Source: Sandaracinaceae bacterium
GTDB taxonomy: Bacteria; Myxococcota_A; Polyangia; Polyangiales; JAFGIB01
Length of the DNA stretch: 55,109 nt
NCBI GenBank assembly: GCA_017881055.1
Contig: JADGRF010000077.1
Span: forward strand, 1-55,109
Direction: 5' to 3'
The translations under genes were made by a program, and so were the position numbers. Positions within the stretch are counted from its first letter, which is position 1. Every line of letters starts with the position of its first letter. The notes under the pieces were generated by a model. It was not told where the DNA came from. It saw only the letters and a list, made by a program, of their open reading frames with translations, and did not search any database. Shown one piece after another: positions 19,901-28,873 of the stretch.

Positions 19901-22411
19901 AGCTTCGCCGCCGCTCAGCGTGTTGAGCGCCTGGCCCAGGCGCAGATAGCCCGCACCGACACCTACGAGCGGCAGGAGGCGCGCGACGATGTCTTTCTTG
20001 TCGGCGAACACTTCGCACGCTTGCGTCGCCGTGAGCTCCAGCACCTCGGCCACATTCTTCCCGTTCACGCACACGTCGAGCACGGGTCCCGTAAAGCGCT
20101 TGCCGGCGCACTGCGGGCACGAGAACGTGACGTCCGAGAGGAACTGCATCTCGACGGTCTCGGCGCCCTCGCCTTTGCACGCTTCGCAGCGCCCACCCGC
20201 GACGTTGAACGAAAAGCGTCCTGCGGTGTACCCGCGCTCGACTGCGATCGGCTGCTTCGCAAAGTGCTTGCGCAGCGCGTCCCACGCGCCGAGATACGTC
20301 GCGGGATTGCCACGCGACGTGCGCCCGAGCGCGCCTTGATCCACGAACACGAGCTGCTTGATGCTCTCGATGCCGGACAGGGCCGTGAACGCAAGCGGCG
20401 TCATGCTGCCGTCGCCGAGCGCATTCGCTACGGCCGGCACGAGCGTATCCAGGATCAGACTGCTCTTGCCCGAGCCGCTCACGCCGGTCACGCAGGTCAG
20501 CGTGCCGAGCGGAATGCTGAGCTCGACGCTCTTCAGGTTGTTGCCGCTCGCCCCACGCAGCACGAGCTGCCGCTCCGAGCTGCGGCGTTCCGCGCGCGTA
20601 AAGCCCTCGAGGCCGTGCTCGAGCCAACGCGCAGTCGCCGTGTCCGCGCGTCGCAGCGCGTCGGGCGTGCCGTCGAAGACCACGCTGCCGCCGGCATCGC
20701 CTGCGCCAGGCCCTAGCTCGATCACGCGGTCGGCGCCGAGCACGAACGACTCGTCACTCTCGACCGTGACCACGATGTTGTCCGCACAGGCCAACCTGCG
20801 AACTGCCGGCAAGAGCGCAGCGACGTCGCTCGGATGCAGGCCCACGGTGGGCTCGTCGATCACGAACAGCGTACCGGTCAGCTCGGCGCCGAGCGCGCTC
20901 GTGAGCGAGACGCGCTGCAGCTCGCCCCCGGAGAGCGTGCGCGCCGTGCGATCGAGCGACAGGTAGCCGAGGCCGACGGCTTCGAGCGTGGCCAAGCGCG
21001 AGCTGCACTCGGCCAACACCTGGGCGTGCGCGGGATCGCGCGGTGCGTGCGTGGTCGCGAGCCCGCGCATGAACGCATGCGCATCGCGAACCGAGAGCGC
21101 GTAGAGCTGCGGCAGCGTGTGACCCGCGAGCTTGTAGCCGAGCACCTCGGGCTTGAAGCGCGTGCCGTTGCAGGCACCGCACTCCACGTACTTGCGATAG
21201 CGCGAGAGCATGACGCGCACGTGCATCTTGTACGCGCGCGATTCGAGCCACTTGAACCAGCGACGCAGGCCGGGATAGCCGTTCTTCCAGCCGCCACCGT
21301 CGCCTTCGATCAGGCTCGTCTTCTGTTCAGCCGACAGCTGCTCGAACGGAACGTTGAGCGGGATGCCCGCGCGCGTGCAGTAGCGCGTGAGCAGCTTGCG
21401 TTCCCAGACGGTCGCTTTGCCGGACCACGGCTTCACGGCGCCCTGGACGATGGTCTTCCTCGGGTCGGCGAAGACCTTGGCCCAGTCGACGTCGATCACG
21501 CGGCCAAAGCCGCGACATGCGTCGCACGCACCGATCGGGCTGTTGTACGAAAACAAGCCCGGCGTGGGCCGCCTGTACTCCGCGCCGCAACCGTCGCAGC
21601 GCAATCCGCGCGAGAACGTGAGCGCGCGGCCTGCGGGCGTGAAGACCTCGACCTTGCCGGAGCCGCGCGTGAACGCCGCCTCGAGCGCTTCGGTCAGACG
21701 AGAGCGCTCGGCGGGCTTGGCTTCGGCTCGATCCGTGATCACGCGCAGCGTGGCGGCGGTTGCGGGCGCTGCACTTGCCGCCTGCTTCGCGCCCTTCTTT
21801 TTCTTCGCAGCGACGGGCGCTTCACCCAGCAGCTCGCTCGGCCTCAGCTGGTCGAGCTCGTGCACCGCGCCTTCGTGCCAAAGCCGACGATAGCCATCGC
21901 GCGCAAGCGCATCGCGGACTCCGAGGTAGTGCTCGGCGTCGGACACCGCGATCGGATACGTCACGACCACGCGCTCGCCCGGTAGTGTCTCCAATACATG
22001 ACTCGCGGCGCTCTGCGGCGAATGGCTGTGCACCTTTTCGCCGCACTGCGTGCACCACAGCTCCGCCGCGACCGACCACAGCTGCTTCGCGTAGTCGTGC
22101 AGCTCGGTCAGCGTGGCAACGGTGGAACGGCTGGTCTTGACCTGCGCACGGCGATCTACGGCGATCGCGGCCGGCACGGGTTCCAGACTGTCCACGTCCG
22201 GTCGCGCCAAGCGCTCCAGGAACTGCCGCGCGTATGCGCTGAAGCTCTCGACATACCGACGCTGGCCCTCGGCGTACAGCGTACCGAACGCCAGCGACGA
22301 CTTGCCGGCGCCCGATGGCCCCGTGACAACCAGGAACGAGCCCGGCGCGATGTCCAAGTCGAGACTGCGCAGGTTGTGGGTGCGAGCACCACGGATGCGA
22401 ATGGCGCGCAT
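16964..22411 (-). CDS. uvrA: Double-length UvrA (two fused UvrA units)
   Basis: This 1815-residue protein is about twice the normal UvrA length and holds two complete UvrA-like halves, hence four ABC ATPase cassettes. Walker A motifs lie near residues 31, 642, 1002 and 1498, and LSGGE signatures near 492, 830, 1346 and 1687. Each half has the two CxxC-pair zinc modules of UvrA (for example CDGC and CDAC; CEAC and CPQC). A Pro/Ala/Thr-rich linker near 925-980 joins the halves. UvrA finds bulky DNA damage and loads UvrB. Chlamydial UvrA is a known double-length case. Oddity: the switch His of cassette 1 is replaced (TVESDES instead of VEHD, near residue 552), while the other three cassettes keep it. 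Confidence 0.93.
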   Translation of the reverse strand: MRAIRIRGARTHNLRSLDLDIAPGSFLVVTGPSGAGKSSLAFGTLYAEGQRRYVESFSAYARQFLERLARPDVDSLEPVPAAIAVDRRAQVKTSRSTVATLTELHDYAKQLWSVAAELWCTQCGEKVHSHSPQSAASHVLETLPGERVVVTYPIAVSDAEHYLGVRDALARDGYRRLWHEGAVHELDQLRPSELLGEAPVAAKKKKGAKQAASAAPATAATLRVITDRAEAKPAERSRLTEALEAAFTRGSGKVEVFTPAGRALTFSRGLRCDGCGAEYRRPTPGLFSYNSPIGACDACRGFGRVIDVDWAKVFADPRKTIVQGAVKPWSGKATVWERKLLTRYCTRAGIPLNVPFEQLSAEQKTSLIEGDGGGWKNGYPGLRRWFKWLESRAYKMHVRVMLSRYRKYVECGACNGTRFKPEVLGYKLAGHTLPQLYALSVRDAHAFMRGLATTHAPRDPAHAQVLAECSSRLATLEAVGLGYLSLDRTARTLSGGELQRVSLTSALGAELTGTLFVIDEPTVGLHPSDVAALLPAVRRLACADNIVVTVESDESFVLGADRVIELGPGAGDAGGSVVFDGTPDALRRADTATARWLEHGLEGFTRAERRSSERQLVLRGASGNNLKSVELSIPLGTLTCVTGVSGSGKSSLILDTLVPAVANALGDGSMTPLAFTALSGIESIKQLVFVDQGALGRTSRGNPATYLGAWDALRKHFAKQPIAVERGYTAGRFSFNVAGGRCEACKGEGAETVEMQFLSDVTFSCPQCAGKRFTGPVLDVCVNGKNVAEVLELTATQACEVFADKKDIVARLLPLVGVGAGYLRLGQALNTLSGGEAQRLKLAAALADATTNALVVLDEPTAGLHAQDVAPLLRVLDTLVERGNSVVVVEHDMRVAAACDHVIDLGPGPGALGGEIVVAGTPELVAECADSKTAAPLRAALRGRTSAGAERAPAPLGSTARSTATAVTMPAPSGDVIMVRGAREHNLRNVDVDIPREQLVVVTGPSGSGKSTLAFDVVFAESQRRYLETLSPYVRQYLKQLPRPAVDRVVGTPPGVSLEQRSTGGAKNSTVATVTEVAHYLRVVFARAGLLHCPRCALPIAPRSVAALAEHARAHFGRATVTLFAPVVRSRKGAHKELLARARRDGHTRARIDGKLVDVTPRMSLDRYKEHDVELLIGEARAGSSELATLLERSLTLGDGAVRALSGRAELLLSSRRACPKCGDGFPELDPRFFSFNTAQGACPKCEGHGYLELEKRGRAEPERTLCPVCHGKRLSGLALHTTLDGQHIADYMALSITDAIARLARVKLGERDTAVAALPLREAQLRLSFLERVGLAYLTLDRPAWSLSGGELQRVRLAAQLGSGLTGLLYVLDEPTIGLHPRDTDRLLAALRDLVGKGCSVLLVEHDAETIRAADHVIDVGPHGGHQGGRILAQGSPAQLAVDPASLTFASLARPLAAPETRRPIDRKQGVLLTGAYEHNLHDVDLWIPTSRFVAVTGVSGSGKSTLVREVFLRAVRDSLGLVGETPGAFRALRGVKAWKRAVEIDQSPIGRTPRSVPATYVGVWDELRKLYAALPEARARGYDASRFSFNVAKGRCDICQGQGATSFEMSFLPEALVTCEACDGRRFGPETLAVTLHGVSAGDLLEMDVAEVAQLLAAVPKVRRPLDLLVRLGLGYLKLGQPSNTLSGGEAQRLKLVSELAQSAGGPTLYVMDEPTTGLHREDVRRLLTILQELVDRGDTVVVIEHHPDVIIAADWVVDLGPEGGAGGGRIVAEGTPEEIMKVSASHTGRILARELGRTRKAAKTRAPLTLGK

Positions 22412-22466
22412 GGAAGCGGTACATACGCCATTTCCGCGGGTTGGGAAGCCCCCTAGGTTTTTGCGC

Positions 22467-22472
22467 TATGAT
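22467..22472 (+). promoter_or_regulatory. Possible -10 box before the lipoprotein gene
   Basis: TATGAT lies eight bases before the ATG at 22481. If used, transcription would start within a few bases of the start codon, giving a nearly leaderless mRNA. There is no good -35 at 16-18 bases. Confidence 0.25.
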
Positions 22473-22480
22473 GGCTGGCG

Positions 22481-23260
22481 ATGAAGACTCGCTTGGCGGA
22501 AGCCTCCCTTTGTGCCGCGCTGCTCGTGCTTGGCGCGTGCTCGAAGAATCAGATCACGGCACCCGCGAGTCCGGGCGGCGACGGCGCCGGGAACATAGCG
22601 GCCCGTGGCTCGGGGAAAGATGCCGCGGCAGCCCACGGAGACGACTCGGGTACGAGCCCCGGCGAGGCAGGCGCTCTGAGCGATGCTGGCGTCCTCGTCA
22701 CGGACATTGCGCTGCCGTGCCGGAGAGTCGATCCGGTCGCCGCAGCCAACGAGGACATGACCGTCGATACACGTCCGAGCGGCGCTACGGCGCCGGCCGA
22801 CTTCGTGATCACGCGCGAGAGCGCAACCTGGACCAACGGCTGCAGCGATCCGCAGCTCTTGATCGAGCTGGCGGGTGGCACCTGCAGCGCCAGCAACGGA
22901 CACAAGCTGCAGATCTGGATCTCGAAGAGCGCCTTCGACGATGCCTCGCTCGTGATCGGCGAGAACATCCTTTTGCCCGAGCCGGACAACCGTGGCGTGC
23001 GCGTGCGTTACACGCGCCCCAGGTCGCTCAGCAGCGATCCTACGACGACCGGCACGTGGGGCACATGCTCCGGCGCCACGGGTCAGCTGGTGTTTCCCGA
23101 CGTGCCCGATCTCACGCTGAACAGCACCCAGCAAGTGACCGCACGCTTTCTGCTCACGCTCACGCGTTGCAGCGGCGAGACCGGCACCCCCATCGACGTG
23201 AACGGCGCATTCAACATCGCGGTCAGAAACAGCCTGGCGAGCTACTGCCCCGGCAAGTAA
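22481..23260 (+). CDS. Putative lipoprotein, unknown function
   Basis: A 259-residue protein with a lipoprotein signal (MKTRLAEASLCAALLVLGAC, lipobox LGAC with the acylated Cys at 20). A disordered Gly/Ala/Ser/Asp-rich linker of about 50 residues follows, then a mostly beta domain with five Cys residues that could form disulphides. No known domain is recognised. It is divergent from uvrA and ends one base before the convergent vWA gene. Surface or periplasmic lipoproteins of this kind are common and lineage-specific in myxobacteria. Confidence 0.75.
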   Translation: MKTRLAEASLCAALLVLGACSKNQITAPASPGGDGAGNIAARGSGKDAAAAHGDDSGTSPGEAGALSDAGVLVTDIALPCRRVDPVAAANEDMTVDTRPSGATAPADFVITRESATWTNGCSDPQLLIELAGGTCSASNGHKLQIWISKSAFDDASLVIGENILLPEPDNRGVRVRYTRPRSLSSDPTTTGTWGTCSGATGQLVFPDVPDLTLNSTQQVTARFLLTLTRCSGETGTPIDVNGAFNIAVRNSLASYCPGK

Positions 23261-25486
23261 CTATCTCAACCCGAAGCGCCGTCGCAGCCACCACTCGCTG
23301 CAGATCAACGCCACGAAGCAGGCGAAGAACCATGGCGTGGCAAACGGAGCGTAGACGTCGGTGCCGAGGGTGTGCGAGCGCGTGCTGGGCAGATCGTCGA
23401 ACGAGAGCTCCGCGCCGGCATCGAACGAGTGGCCGCCCGTGGCTTCTGCGATCTTGCGCAGCAGCTCGGGGTGCGCGCGCGGGTCGGCGAGCTCGTCGCC
23501 ACCCGCCTCGACCACGAACGACTCCTCGGCGAGCGCGTCGCTGCTGCCTTCATCACGCACTGCGATCGTGTACGCGCCCGCGACCGTGGGCGCGGCCAGC
23601 TCGACCGTTGCGTGCCCCTCCGCGTCGCTGGTGATCGGAAGCTCGCGAAGCAACTGGCCGTCGTCGCTGCGGAGCACCACACGAAAGCCATGCTGGGCCA
23701 GCACGCGATAGCGCGTGTCGCGTAGATACGCGGTCACGCGCAGCTTTGCGCCCGGACCGTAGCGCTCGCGATCGGTCGACACTTGCGCGGGATCGAGCAG
23801 AGGGTCGCGTCCGAGCCAGCGCAGCGTGCGATCCCAGAAGCGTTCGTACGCCGAGGTGTCGCCCGTGCGTCCTCCCGTCGTGATGCCCCAGCGGAACGAC
23901 GAATCACTCAGCAACGCCACGCTGCGACCGCGACCCGCATTGCCTGCGACCAGCACCGGCATCGGCTCGCCGTTCTGCCCCGTGATCTTCGGGTGCTGCA
24001 ACAGAACCTGAGCACCCTCGCGCGCGCCGGCCACGAGGTTCACGCCCACGAGCGGCGAAAGGCCCGCCCAGGCCGCAATGTTGTCGGACAAGCGCGGCGC
24101 CAGCTCGACCAGCGGATGATGCGTTGCCTCCGCCACCAGCTGCGGCGCGAACTGCGCGAGATCCACGGTGTGCTCGCCCGAAACGATGTCCACAGGCAGC
24201 ACATCCGCAATCGGCGTGCCCTGATAGCCGCCGGCACCGAAGCTGCGCGCCCCACCGAGCATCGCGAACGAGCCGCCGTTCATCACGTAGTCGCGGATGT
24301 GCGGCAGGTAGCGACCCATCTGGTACGGACCAAAATCGAAGTCCTGAAAAATCACGAGATCGAAGCTGCCCAGGTGCTGCTCGAACAGCTCGTCAGTTGG
24401 AAACGGGATCAACGACAGCTCGCCCGGCGGAGCCATGCTGTTGTCGTTCTGGGTGCGCAGAATGAAGAACGTGATCAGGTCGATTGCGGGGTTGCCCTTG
24501 AGCAGCGCGCGCAGAAACCGCGCATCCCACGAGGGCTCGCCGCAGACCAACAGCACGCGCAGCTTCTCGCGCACGACACGCACCAGGAACGCACGCTGGT
24601 TGTTCTGCGGCACTGGATCGTCCGAGGCCGTGGGGATCGACACGGTGTACGCAGCGCGGCCTAGCCGCGTCGGCGTGAAGGAGAGGTTCGCGACGCCGCT
24701 GCCGTCTGCGCCGATTTCCACGTCGGTCTCGCTGAGCACGATCGAGCCCTGACGCAGCGTGATCGGCAGCGGACCTTTCTGGGAGCTGGCTGCGCGCACG
24801 TGCACTTGCACTTGCGCCGGCTCGCGCAGGAACGCGACCGAGTCGGCTTGCAGCGTGACGATGGAGGCGTCGTCCAACTCGGCGTCACTGCCAGTAGCCA
24901 GCGTATGCACGCGCACGCCGAGCCGCGCGAGCGCTGCGGGCAAGCCGGCGGCGTTCTTGTCCGCGCCGTCGGTGACCAGCAGCACCGCCCCGAGCTCACG
25001 GTCGTCTGCCACCAACGACGCCAGCGCGTGCGCGATGCGCGTGTCGTCGCCGCTCGCCAGGGTCTCGTCGGAAAGCGCCGCACGCGTGGCGGGAGCGAGC
25101 TCGTCGCTGAACGTGTATAGGCTGGGCTTTTGCTTGGCGCGGTCGAATGCGCGGCTCAACGTTTCGGACACTTCCGCGGTGCGGGTCTTGTCTCCCTTGC
25201 GCACCGACATGCTGCGGGAGGCATCCAGCAGCACGGCCAGGCGCCCCTGCACTTCTTCCACGCGCTCGCGGCTCCACTGCGGTTGCAGCATGAGCGCGAG
25301 CGCAGCGAGCACGCTGGCGATGCGCAGGGCATCGAGCACACGCCGACGCCGCACGCTCGCGAGCGTGGCGTGCTCGCGAAACGCCAGCACCACGAGCGCG
25401 AGCAGCGCACACGCGAGCGCGATCACGAGCCACGACGGCAGGCCCGAGGCGAAGCGCAACCCCGCAGAACCCACGCGTTCGCTCAC
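23261..25486 (-). CDS. Membrane vWA protein with glutamine-amidotransferase-like domain
   Basis: A 741-residue protein with two N-terminal helices (about 17-36 and 50-67), then a vWA domain (VLLDASRSMSVRKGD, a DxSxS motif at about 88), Ig-like beta segments, a class I amidotransferase-like domain around 320-560 (LRVLLVCGEPSWDARFL, GGSFAMLGGARSFGAGGYQ), and a C-terminal helix before WWLRRRFGLR. The catalytic Cys/His of true amidotransferases is not evident, so this is probably a structural fold. Proteins of this build are commonly encoded with DUF4159, BatA and MoxR genes. Its start overlaps the DUF4159 stop by ATGA, and it has the same overall plan as the BatA-like gene at 7826-9853. Confidence 0.85.
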   Translation of the reverse strand: MSERVGSAGLRFASGLPSWLVIALACALLALVVLAFREHATLASVRRRRVLDALRIASVLAALALMLQPQWSRERVEEVQGRLAVLLDASRSMSVRKGDKTRTAEVSETLSRAFDRAKQKPSLYTFSDELAPATRAALSDETLASGDDTRIAHALASLVADDRELGAVLLVTDGADKNAAGLPAALARLGVRVHTLATGSDAELDDASIVTLQADSVAFLREPAQVQVHVRAASSQKGPLPITLRQGSIVLSETDVEIGADGSGVANLSFTPTRLGRAAYTVSIPTASDDPVPQNNQRAFLVRVVREKLRVLLVCGEPSWDARFLRALLKGNPAIDLITFFILRTQNDNSMAPPGELSLIPFPTDELFEQHLGSFDLVIFQDFDFGPYQMGRYLPHIRDYVMNGGSFAMLGGARSFGAGGYQGTPIADVLPVDIVSGEHTVDLAQFAPQLVAEATHHPLVELAPRLSDNIAAWAGLSPLVGVNLVAGAREGAQVLLQHPKITGQNGEPMPVLVAGNAGRGRSVALLSDSSFRWGITTGGRTGDTSAYERFWDRTLRWLGRDPLLDPAQVSTDRERYGPGAKLRVTAYLRDTRYRVLAQHGFRVVLRSDDGQLLRELPITSDAEGHATVELAAPTVAGAYTIAVRDEGSSDALAEESFVVEAGGDELADPRAHPELLRKIAEATGGHSFDAGAELSFDDLPSTRSHTLGTDVYAPFATPWFFACFVALICSEWWLRRRFGLR

Positions 25487-26286
25487 GGGCGCCCCGCCCA
25501 GCGTCGCAGGATGAACGGGGCGTGCACCTGATCGTCTTTGTAGTCGAGGCAGAGCGCGTAGAGCACGAAGTTCACCGCCGTACGGAACGCCATCTCGCGA
25601 TCGCTGGCTGGCATCGCGAAGTCGTAGTGCCCGACGTTGTCGCGTTCGAGCGCACCGCCGATGTCGTGACGGCTGTATACGACTGCCACGCGGCCGGCGC
25701 GCTCGATCGCTTCGAGGAAGTCGCCGGAGGCCGCGCGCCCCGTAGGATGCTGCACGAGGTAGAACGAACGGTAGATCACGTGCGTCCCCGGCAGCTTGAT
25801 CAACGCGCTCGTGCCGAAGGCACGCCCGAGCTCACGACGCACCGACGCATCGAAGCCCGACGGGCGCACATCCTGGGCTTCGCCGGACGGCGCATCGGGG
25901 GCGGCGTCGTCGATCCACAGAAAACCGCCGAACTCCACGAAGCGACGCAAGCCCGATAGCTCCGCCGGAGACAGCGCAGGAAACGCGTTCGCGCCCGTCC
26001 AGTACAAGAACGGGCTCTCGAATACGCGCGGGTCGGAGAGGCGCATGCGCGTCGGCTCCAGCTTCGTCGACACGCTCGTGCGCTGCCGGACCTCCCAGGC
26101 CAAGCGCTTCATCGCGGTCGGATGCAAGCTCGCGTCAGCGCCGGCGTACTCGACGGTGCGTAGCTCGATGTCGGTGCCATCGCCGATCGCACGAGCAACG
26201 GAGTCGCCCACGCCGAGTACACACCGGCCGGGCACACACAGGCCGGCGAAAACGATCAGGGTCGCGAGGATCGGCCGAGCTTGCAT
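25483..26286 (-). CDS. Secreted DUF4159 protein
   Basis: A 267-residue protein with an N-terminal signal peptide (MQARPILATLIVFAGLCVPG). The DUF4159 domain follows: FLYWTGANAFPALSPAELSGLRRFVEFGGFLWIDD (split across about 93-127), then LPGTHVIYRSFYL and VVYSRHDIGGAL near the C-terminus. DUF4159 has a class I amidotransferase-like fold of unknown role and is typical of BatA/MoxR gene neighbourhoods. It is the upstream gene of a two-gene operon with the vWA protein (ATGA overlap). Divergent apbE starts 83 bases away. Confidence 0.87.
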   Translation of the reverse strand: MQARPILATLIVFAGLCVPGRCVLGVGDSVARAIGDGTDIELRTVEYAGADASLHPTAMKRLAWEVRQRTSVSTKLEPTRMRLSDPRVFESPFLYWTGANAFPALSPAELSGLRRFVEFGGFLWIDDAAPDAPSGEAQDVRPSGFDASVRRELGRAFGTSALIKLPGTHVIYRSFYLVQHPTGRAASGDFLEAIERAGRVAVVYSRHDIGGALERDNVGHYDFAMPASDREMAFRTAVNFVLYALCLDYKDDQVHAPFILRRWAGRP

Positions 26287-26369
26287 GGCGTGCGATGGAA
26301 GATGCGAGGCGTTCCGTCTAGCATAGCGCCGCCGCGCGCACTACCGCAGCACGCGAGCGCAACCTCGCT

Positions 26370-27593
26370 ATGAAACCTGCCCGCCCCACTCCTCGTCTCC
26401 GCAGCACGCGCGCTACGGCCTTCGCGCTCGCGGGTGCGGTGGCCTGTCTCATGGCGCTGTCGCTCGCATGCGCGTGCCGCACCAACGCGGACGACAAGCC
26501 GCTGGCAACGACGCCCGCGCCAGCTGCCGCACCGCCAAAGGACACCGCAAGGCTGCCGCCCGTGCCTGCCCCGAGCACAGCGGCGGAGCCACCCGCACCA
26601 CCCGAGCTCGTGCATGTCGAGCGCAGCACCGAGATGATGGGCACCATCATCAAGATCTTCGTGGTGGGCGAGCCCGAGGAAAAAGCCGGACCCGCGATCG
26701 AGGCCGCATTCACGGAAATGCGCCGCCTCGAGAGCGTGCTGTCCGAGTGGCGCCCCGACAGCGAGATCTCCCAGATCAACGCCGCCGCGGGCCTGCACCC
26801 GGTAAAGGTCGGTCCCGACACGCTCGCGAACATCAAGGTGTCCAACGAGACGTCCGTTTGGAGCGACGGCGCGTTCGATTTGTCGTGGGCCGTGCTGCAC
26901 GACCTCTACACGTTTCGCCCGGGCGAAGAACGCGTGCCGACCGCCGCTGAGCTAGCCGAGCGCTTGCCGCTGATCGACTACAAGCGCATCCGCGTCGACG
27001 AGAAGAAGCAGACCGTGTTTCTCGAGAAAAAAGGCATGCGCCTCGGCACGGGCGGCATTGCGAAAGGGTACGCGCTCGATCGCGCAGCGGCGATCCTGCA
27101 ACGAGCCGGTCTACAGAACTACATGATCTTCGGCGGCGGTCAGGTGCTCGTGCACGGCAAGAAGGGCGAGCGCAACTGGCGCGTCGGCATTCAGCATCCG
27201 CGCATGAACGACTACTTCGCGTTCCTCGAGCTGACGGATGCGTCGATCTCGACTTCCGGCGACTACGAGCACGCGTTCTTCCGCGACGGAAGGCGCTGGC
27301 ACCACATCATCGATCTCAAGACCGGCATGCCGGTGCAACACACCACGTCGGTGACTGTCGTGTGCAACTCCGGCTTCTACGGCGATGCCGTGGACACGGC
27401 GATGTTCATCATGGGCGCGGAAAAGACGCTGTCGAAGTTGAAGACCGTGCCCGGCGGCGGACCGATGGACGTGGTGATCGTCGACGCCGACATGCGCGTG
27501 CACGTCAGCGCCGGCCTGAAGGACAAGATCATCATGCGCATGCCGCTCACCGACGGGAAGCTGCCGCTCCCGCCGACCGTCAGCGAGCATTAA
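26370..27593 (+). CDS. apbE: FAD:protein FMN transferase, ApbE family
   Basis: ApbE attaches FMN covalently to Thr or Ser of target flavoproteins such as NqrB/NqrC or RnfG/RnfD outside the membrane. The 407-residue protein has a long N-terminal signal ending in LSLACACR (a possible lipobox) and a Pro/Ala-rich linker to about residue 75. The catalytic domain shows EWRPDSEISQIN, GGIAKGYALD, the glycine-rich GGGQVLVHG, ISTSGDYEHAF and HHIIDLKTGMPV, and ends with the metal-binding AVDTAMFIMGA segment. All the usual motifs are present. No Nqr or Rnf genes are nearby, so the substrate cannot be read from context. Confidence 0.92.
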   Translation: MKPARPTPRLRSTRATAFALAGAVACLMALSLACACRTNADDKPLATTPAPAAAPPKDTARLPPVPAPSTAAEPPAPPELVHVERSTEMMGTIIKIFVVGEPEEKAGPAIEAAFTEMRRLESVLSEWRPDSEISQINAAAGLHPVKVGPDTLANIKVSNETSVWSDGAFDLSWAVLHDLYTFRPGEERVPTAAELAERLPLIDYKRIRVDEKKQTVFLEKKGMRLGTGGIAKGYALDRAAAILQRAGLQNYMIFGGGQVLVHGKKGERNWRVGIQHPRMNDYFAFLELTDASISTSGDYEHAFFRDGRRWHHIIDLKTGMPVQHTTSVTVVCNSGFYGDAVDTAMFIMGAEKTLSKLKTVPGGGPMDVVIVDADMRVHVSAGLKDKIIMRMPLTDGKLPLPPTVSEH

Positions 27594-27597
27594 ACAG

Positions 27598-27645
27598 GGG
27601 CGCCTGGGCTGCGATCCACGTCGCGATCCGCCTTCGCTGGCGCCC
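27598..27645. terminator. Inverted repeat between apbE and gltA
   Basis: GGGCGCC (27598-27604) pairs with GGCGCCC (27639-27645) across a 34-base loop that contains the second copy of the 27-base post-stop repeat. It lies in the 56-base gap between convergent genes, so it may act as a terminator in both directions. No T-run is present. Confidence 0.4.
27612..27638 (+). repeat. 27-base post-stop repeat, copy 2
   Basis: This segment matches 16836-16862 at 24 of 27 positions, in the same orientation, again shortly after a plus-strand stop codon and before a convergent gene. It is the loop portion of the inverted repeat at 27598-27645. Confidence 0.6.
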
Positions 27646-27649
27646 GCGC

Positions 27650-28792
27650 TCAGCGCTTGTCCATCGTCACGAACTCGCGATCCGCTTTGCCGGTCCACAC
27701 TTGGCTCGGCCGGAAGATGCGGTTGTTCTCGAGCTGCTCCAACAGGTGCGCGAGCCACCCTGCCACGCGCGCGATCGCGAAGATCGGCGTGAACAGATCG
27801 CTCGGGATGCCCATCTTCTCGTACAGAATGCCGCTGTAGAAATCGACGTTCGGGTAGATGCCCTTGTGGCCCACAAGCTCCGCCATCTGGCGTTCGAGCT
27901 CGGTCGCGACGTCGTAGAGCGGCGTGGAGCCGTGCTTCTCGAACACGCGCTGCGAGAGCTTCTGCAGAATCGTCGCGCGCGGATCTTTCACCTTGTACTC
28001 GCGGTGGCCGAAGCCGCTGATCTTGTCTTTGCGTGCCAGCCGGTCTTCCGCCCACGCGCGCACGGTGCTGGGCTTGCCGTCCGGAATCTCGCGCAGCATC
28101 TTGAGCACTTCTTCGTTCGCGCCGCCGTGCAGAGGACCCGACAGCGTGCCGACCGCCGCCGAGGCAACCGCGTACGGATCAGCAAGCGACGAGCCGGTGA
28201 CGCGCGCGCTGAACGTGGAGGCGTTCATCTGGTGCTCGGCATGCAGGATCAGCGCGACGTCCATCGTGTGCGCGATCAACGGCTCGGGCTCTTCGCCCGT
28301 GAGCATGTACAAGAAGTTCGCGGCGTGACCGAGATCGGGCCGGGCACGAATCGCGTCGTCGCCGTTGCGGATGCGACCCCAGGCCGCGACCACCGTCGGG
28401 AAGTTCGCGACCAAGCGCACGACACACTCGCGCAAGAACGCGCGATCGTTCACGTGATCGCCAGGATAGAACATGCCCATGGCAGCGACGGCAGCGCTCA
28501 GCGCGTCCATCGGGTGCCCGCTCTCGGGCAGCAGCTTGAGCATGTCGATGATGCGGAACTTGATCGTGCGATCACGCCGCAGCTCGGCGTCGAAGCTCTC
28601 GAGCTCCGGACGCGTTGGCAGCTTGCCGAACAGCAGAAGATAGGCGACCTCTTCGTAGGTGCTCTTCTCGCTCAACACTTCGATCGGATAGCCGCGGTAC
28701 TGAAGCTTGCCGATGCTGCCATCGAGGTAGCAAACACTGGATTCAGCGGCCGGTACGTTGGCCAAACCAGGGAAATAGGGCTGATCAGTCAT
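27650..28792 (-). CDS. gltA: Citrate synthase
   Basis: A 380-residue citrate synthase that condenses acetyl-CoA and oxaloacetate at the entry to the TCA cycle. Catalytic residues are in HAEHQMNAS (first His region), GPLHGGANEEV (second His) and NVDFYSG (Asp). The length and motifs fit the short, dimeric (Gram-positive/archaeal-like) class rather than the allosteric E. coli type. A 2-methylcitrate synthase role is possible because the two are close in sequence, but no prp genes are nearby. It stands alone; upstream lies an 81-base gap. Confidence 0.94.
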   Translation of the reverse strand: MTDQPYFPGLANVPAAESSVCYLDGSIGKLQYRGYPIEVLSEKSTYEEVAYLLLFGKLPTRPELESFDAELRRDRTIKFRIIDMLKLLPESGHPMDALSAAVAAMGMFYPGDHVNDRAFLRECVVRLVANFPTVVAAWGRIRNGDDAIRARPDLGHAANFLYMLTGEEPEPLIAHTMDVALILHAEHQMNASTFSARVTGSSLADPYAVASAAVGTLSGPLHGGANEEVLKMLREIPDGKPSTVRAWAEDRLARKDKISGFGHREYKVKDPRATILQKLSQRVFEKHGSTPLYDVATELERQMAELVGHKGIYPNVDFYSGILYEKMGIPSDLFTPIFAIARVAGWLAHLLEQLENNRIFRPSQVWTGKADREFVTMDKR

Positions 28793-28873
28793 GACTTGGG
28801 TGCGAGGAAGCTAGCCGGTGGCCGAACAGCGAACAAGGGGATTGTCCGATGTGTCACGTCACGGCGCACGCCA

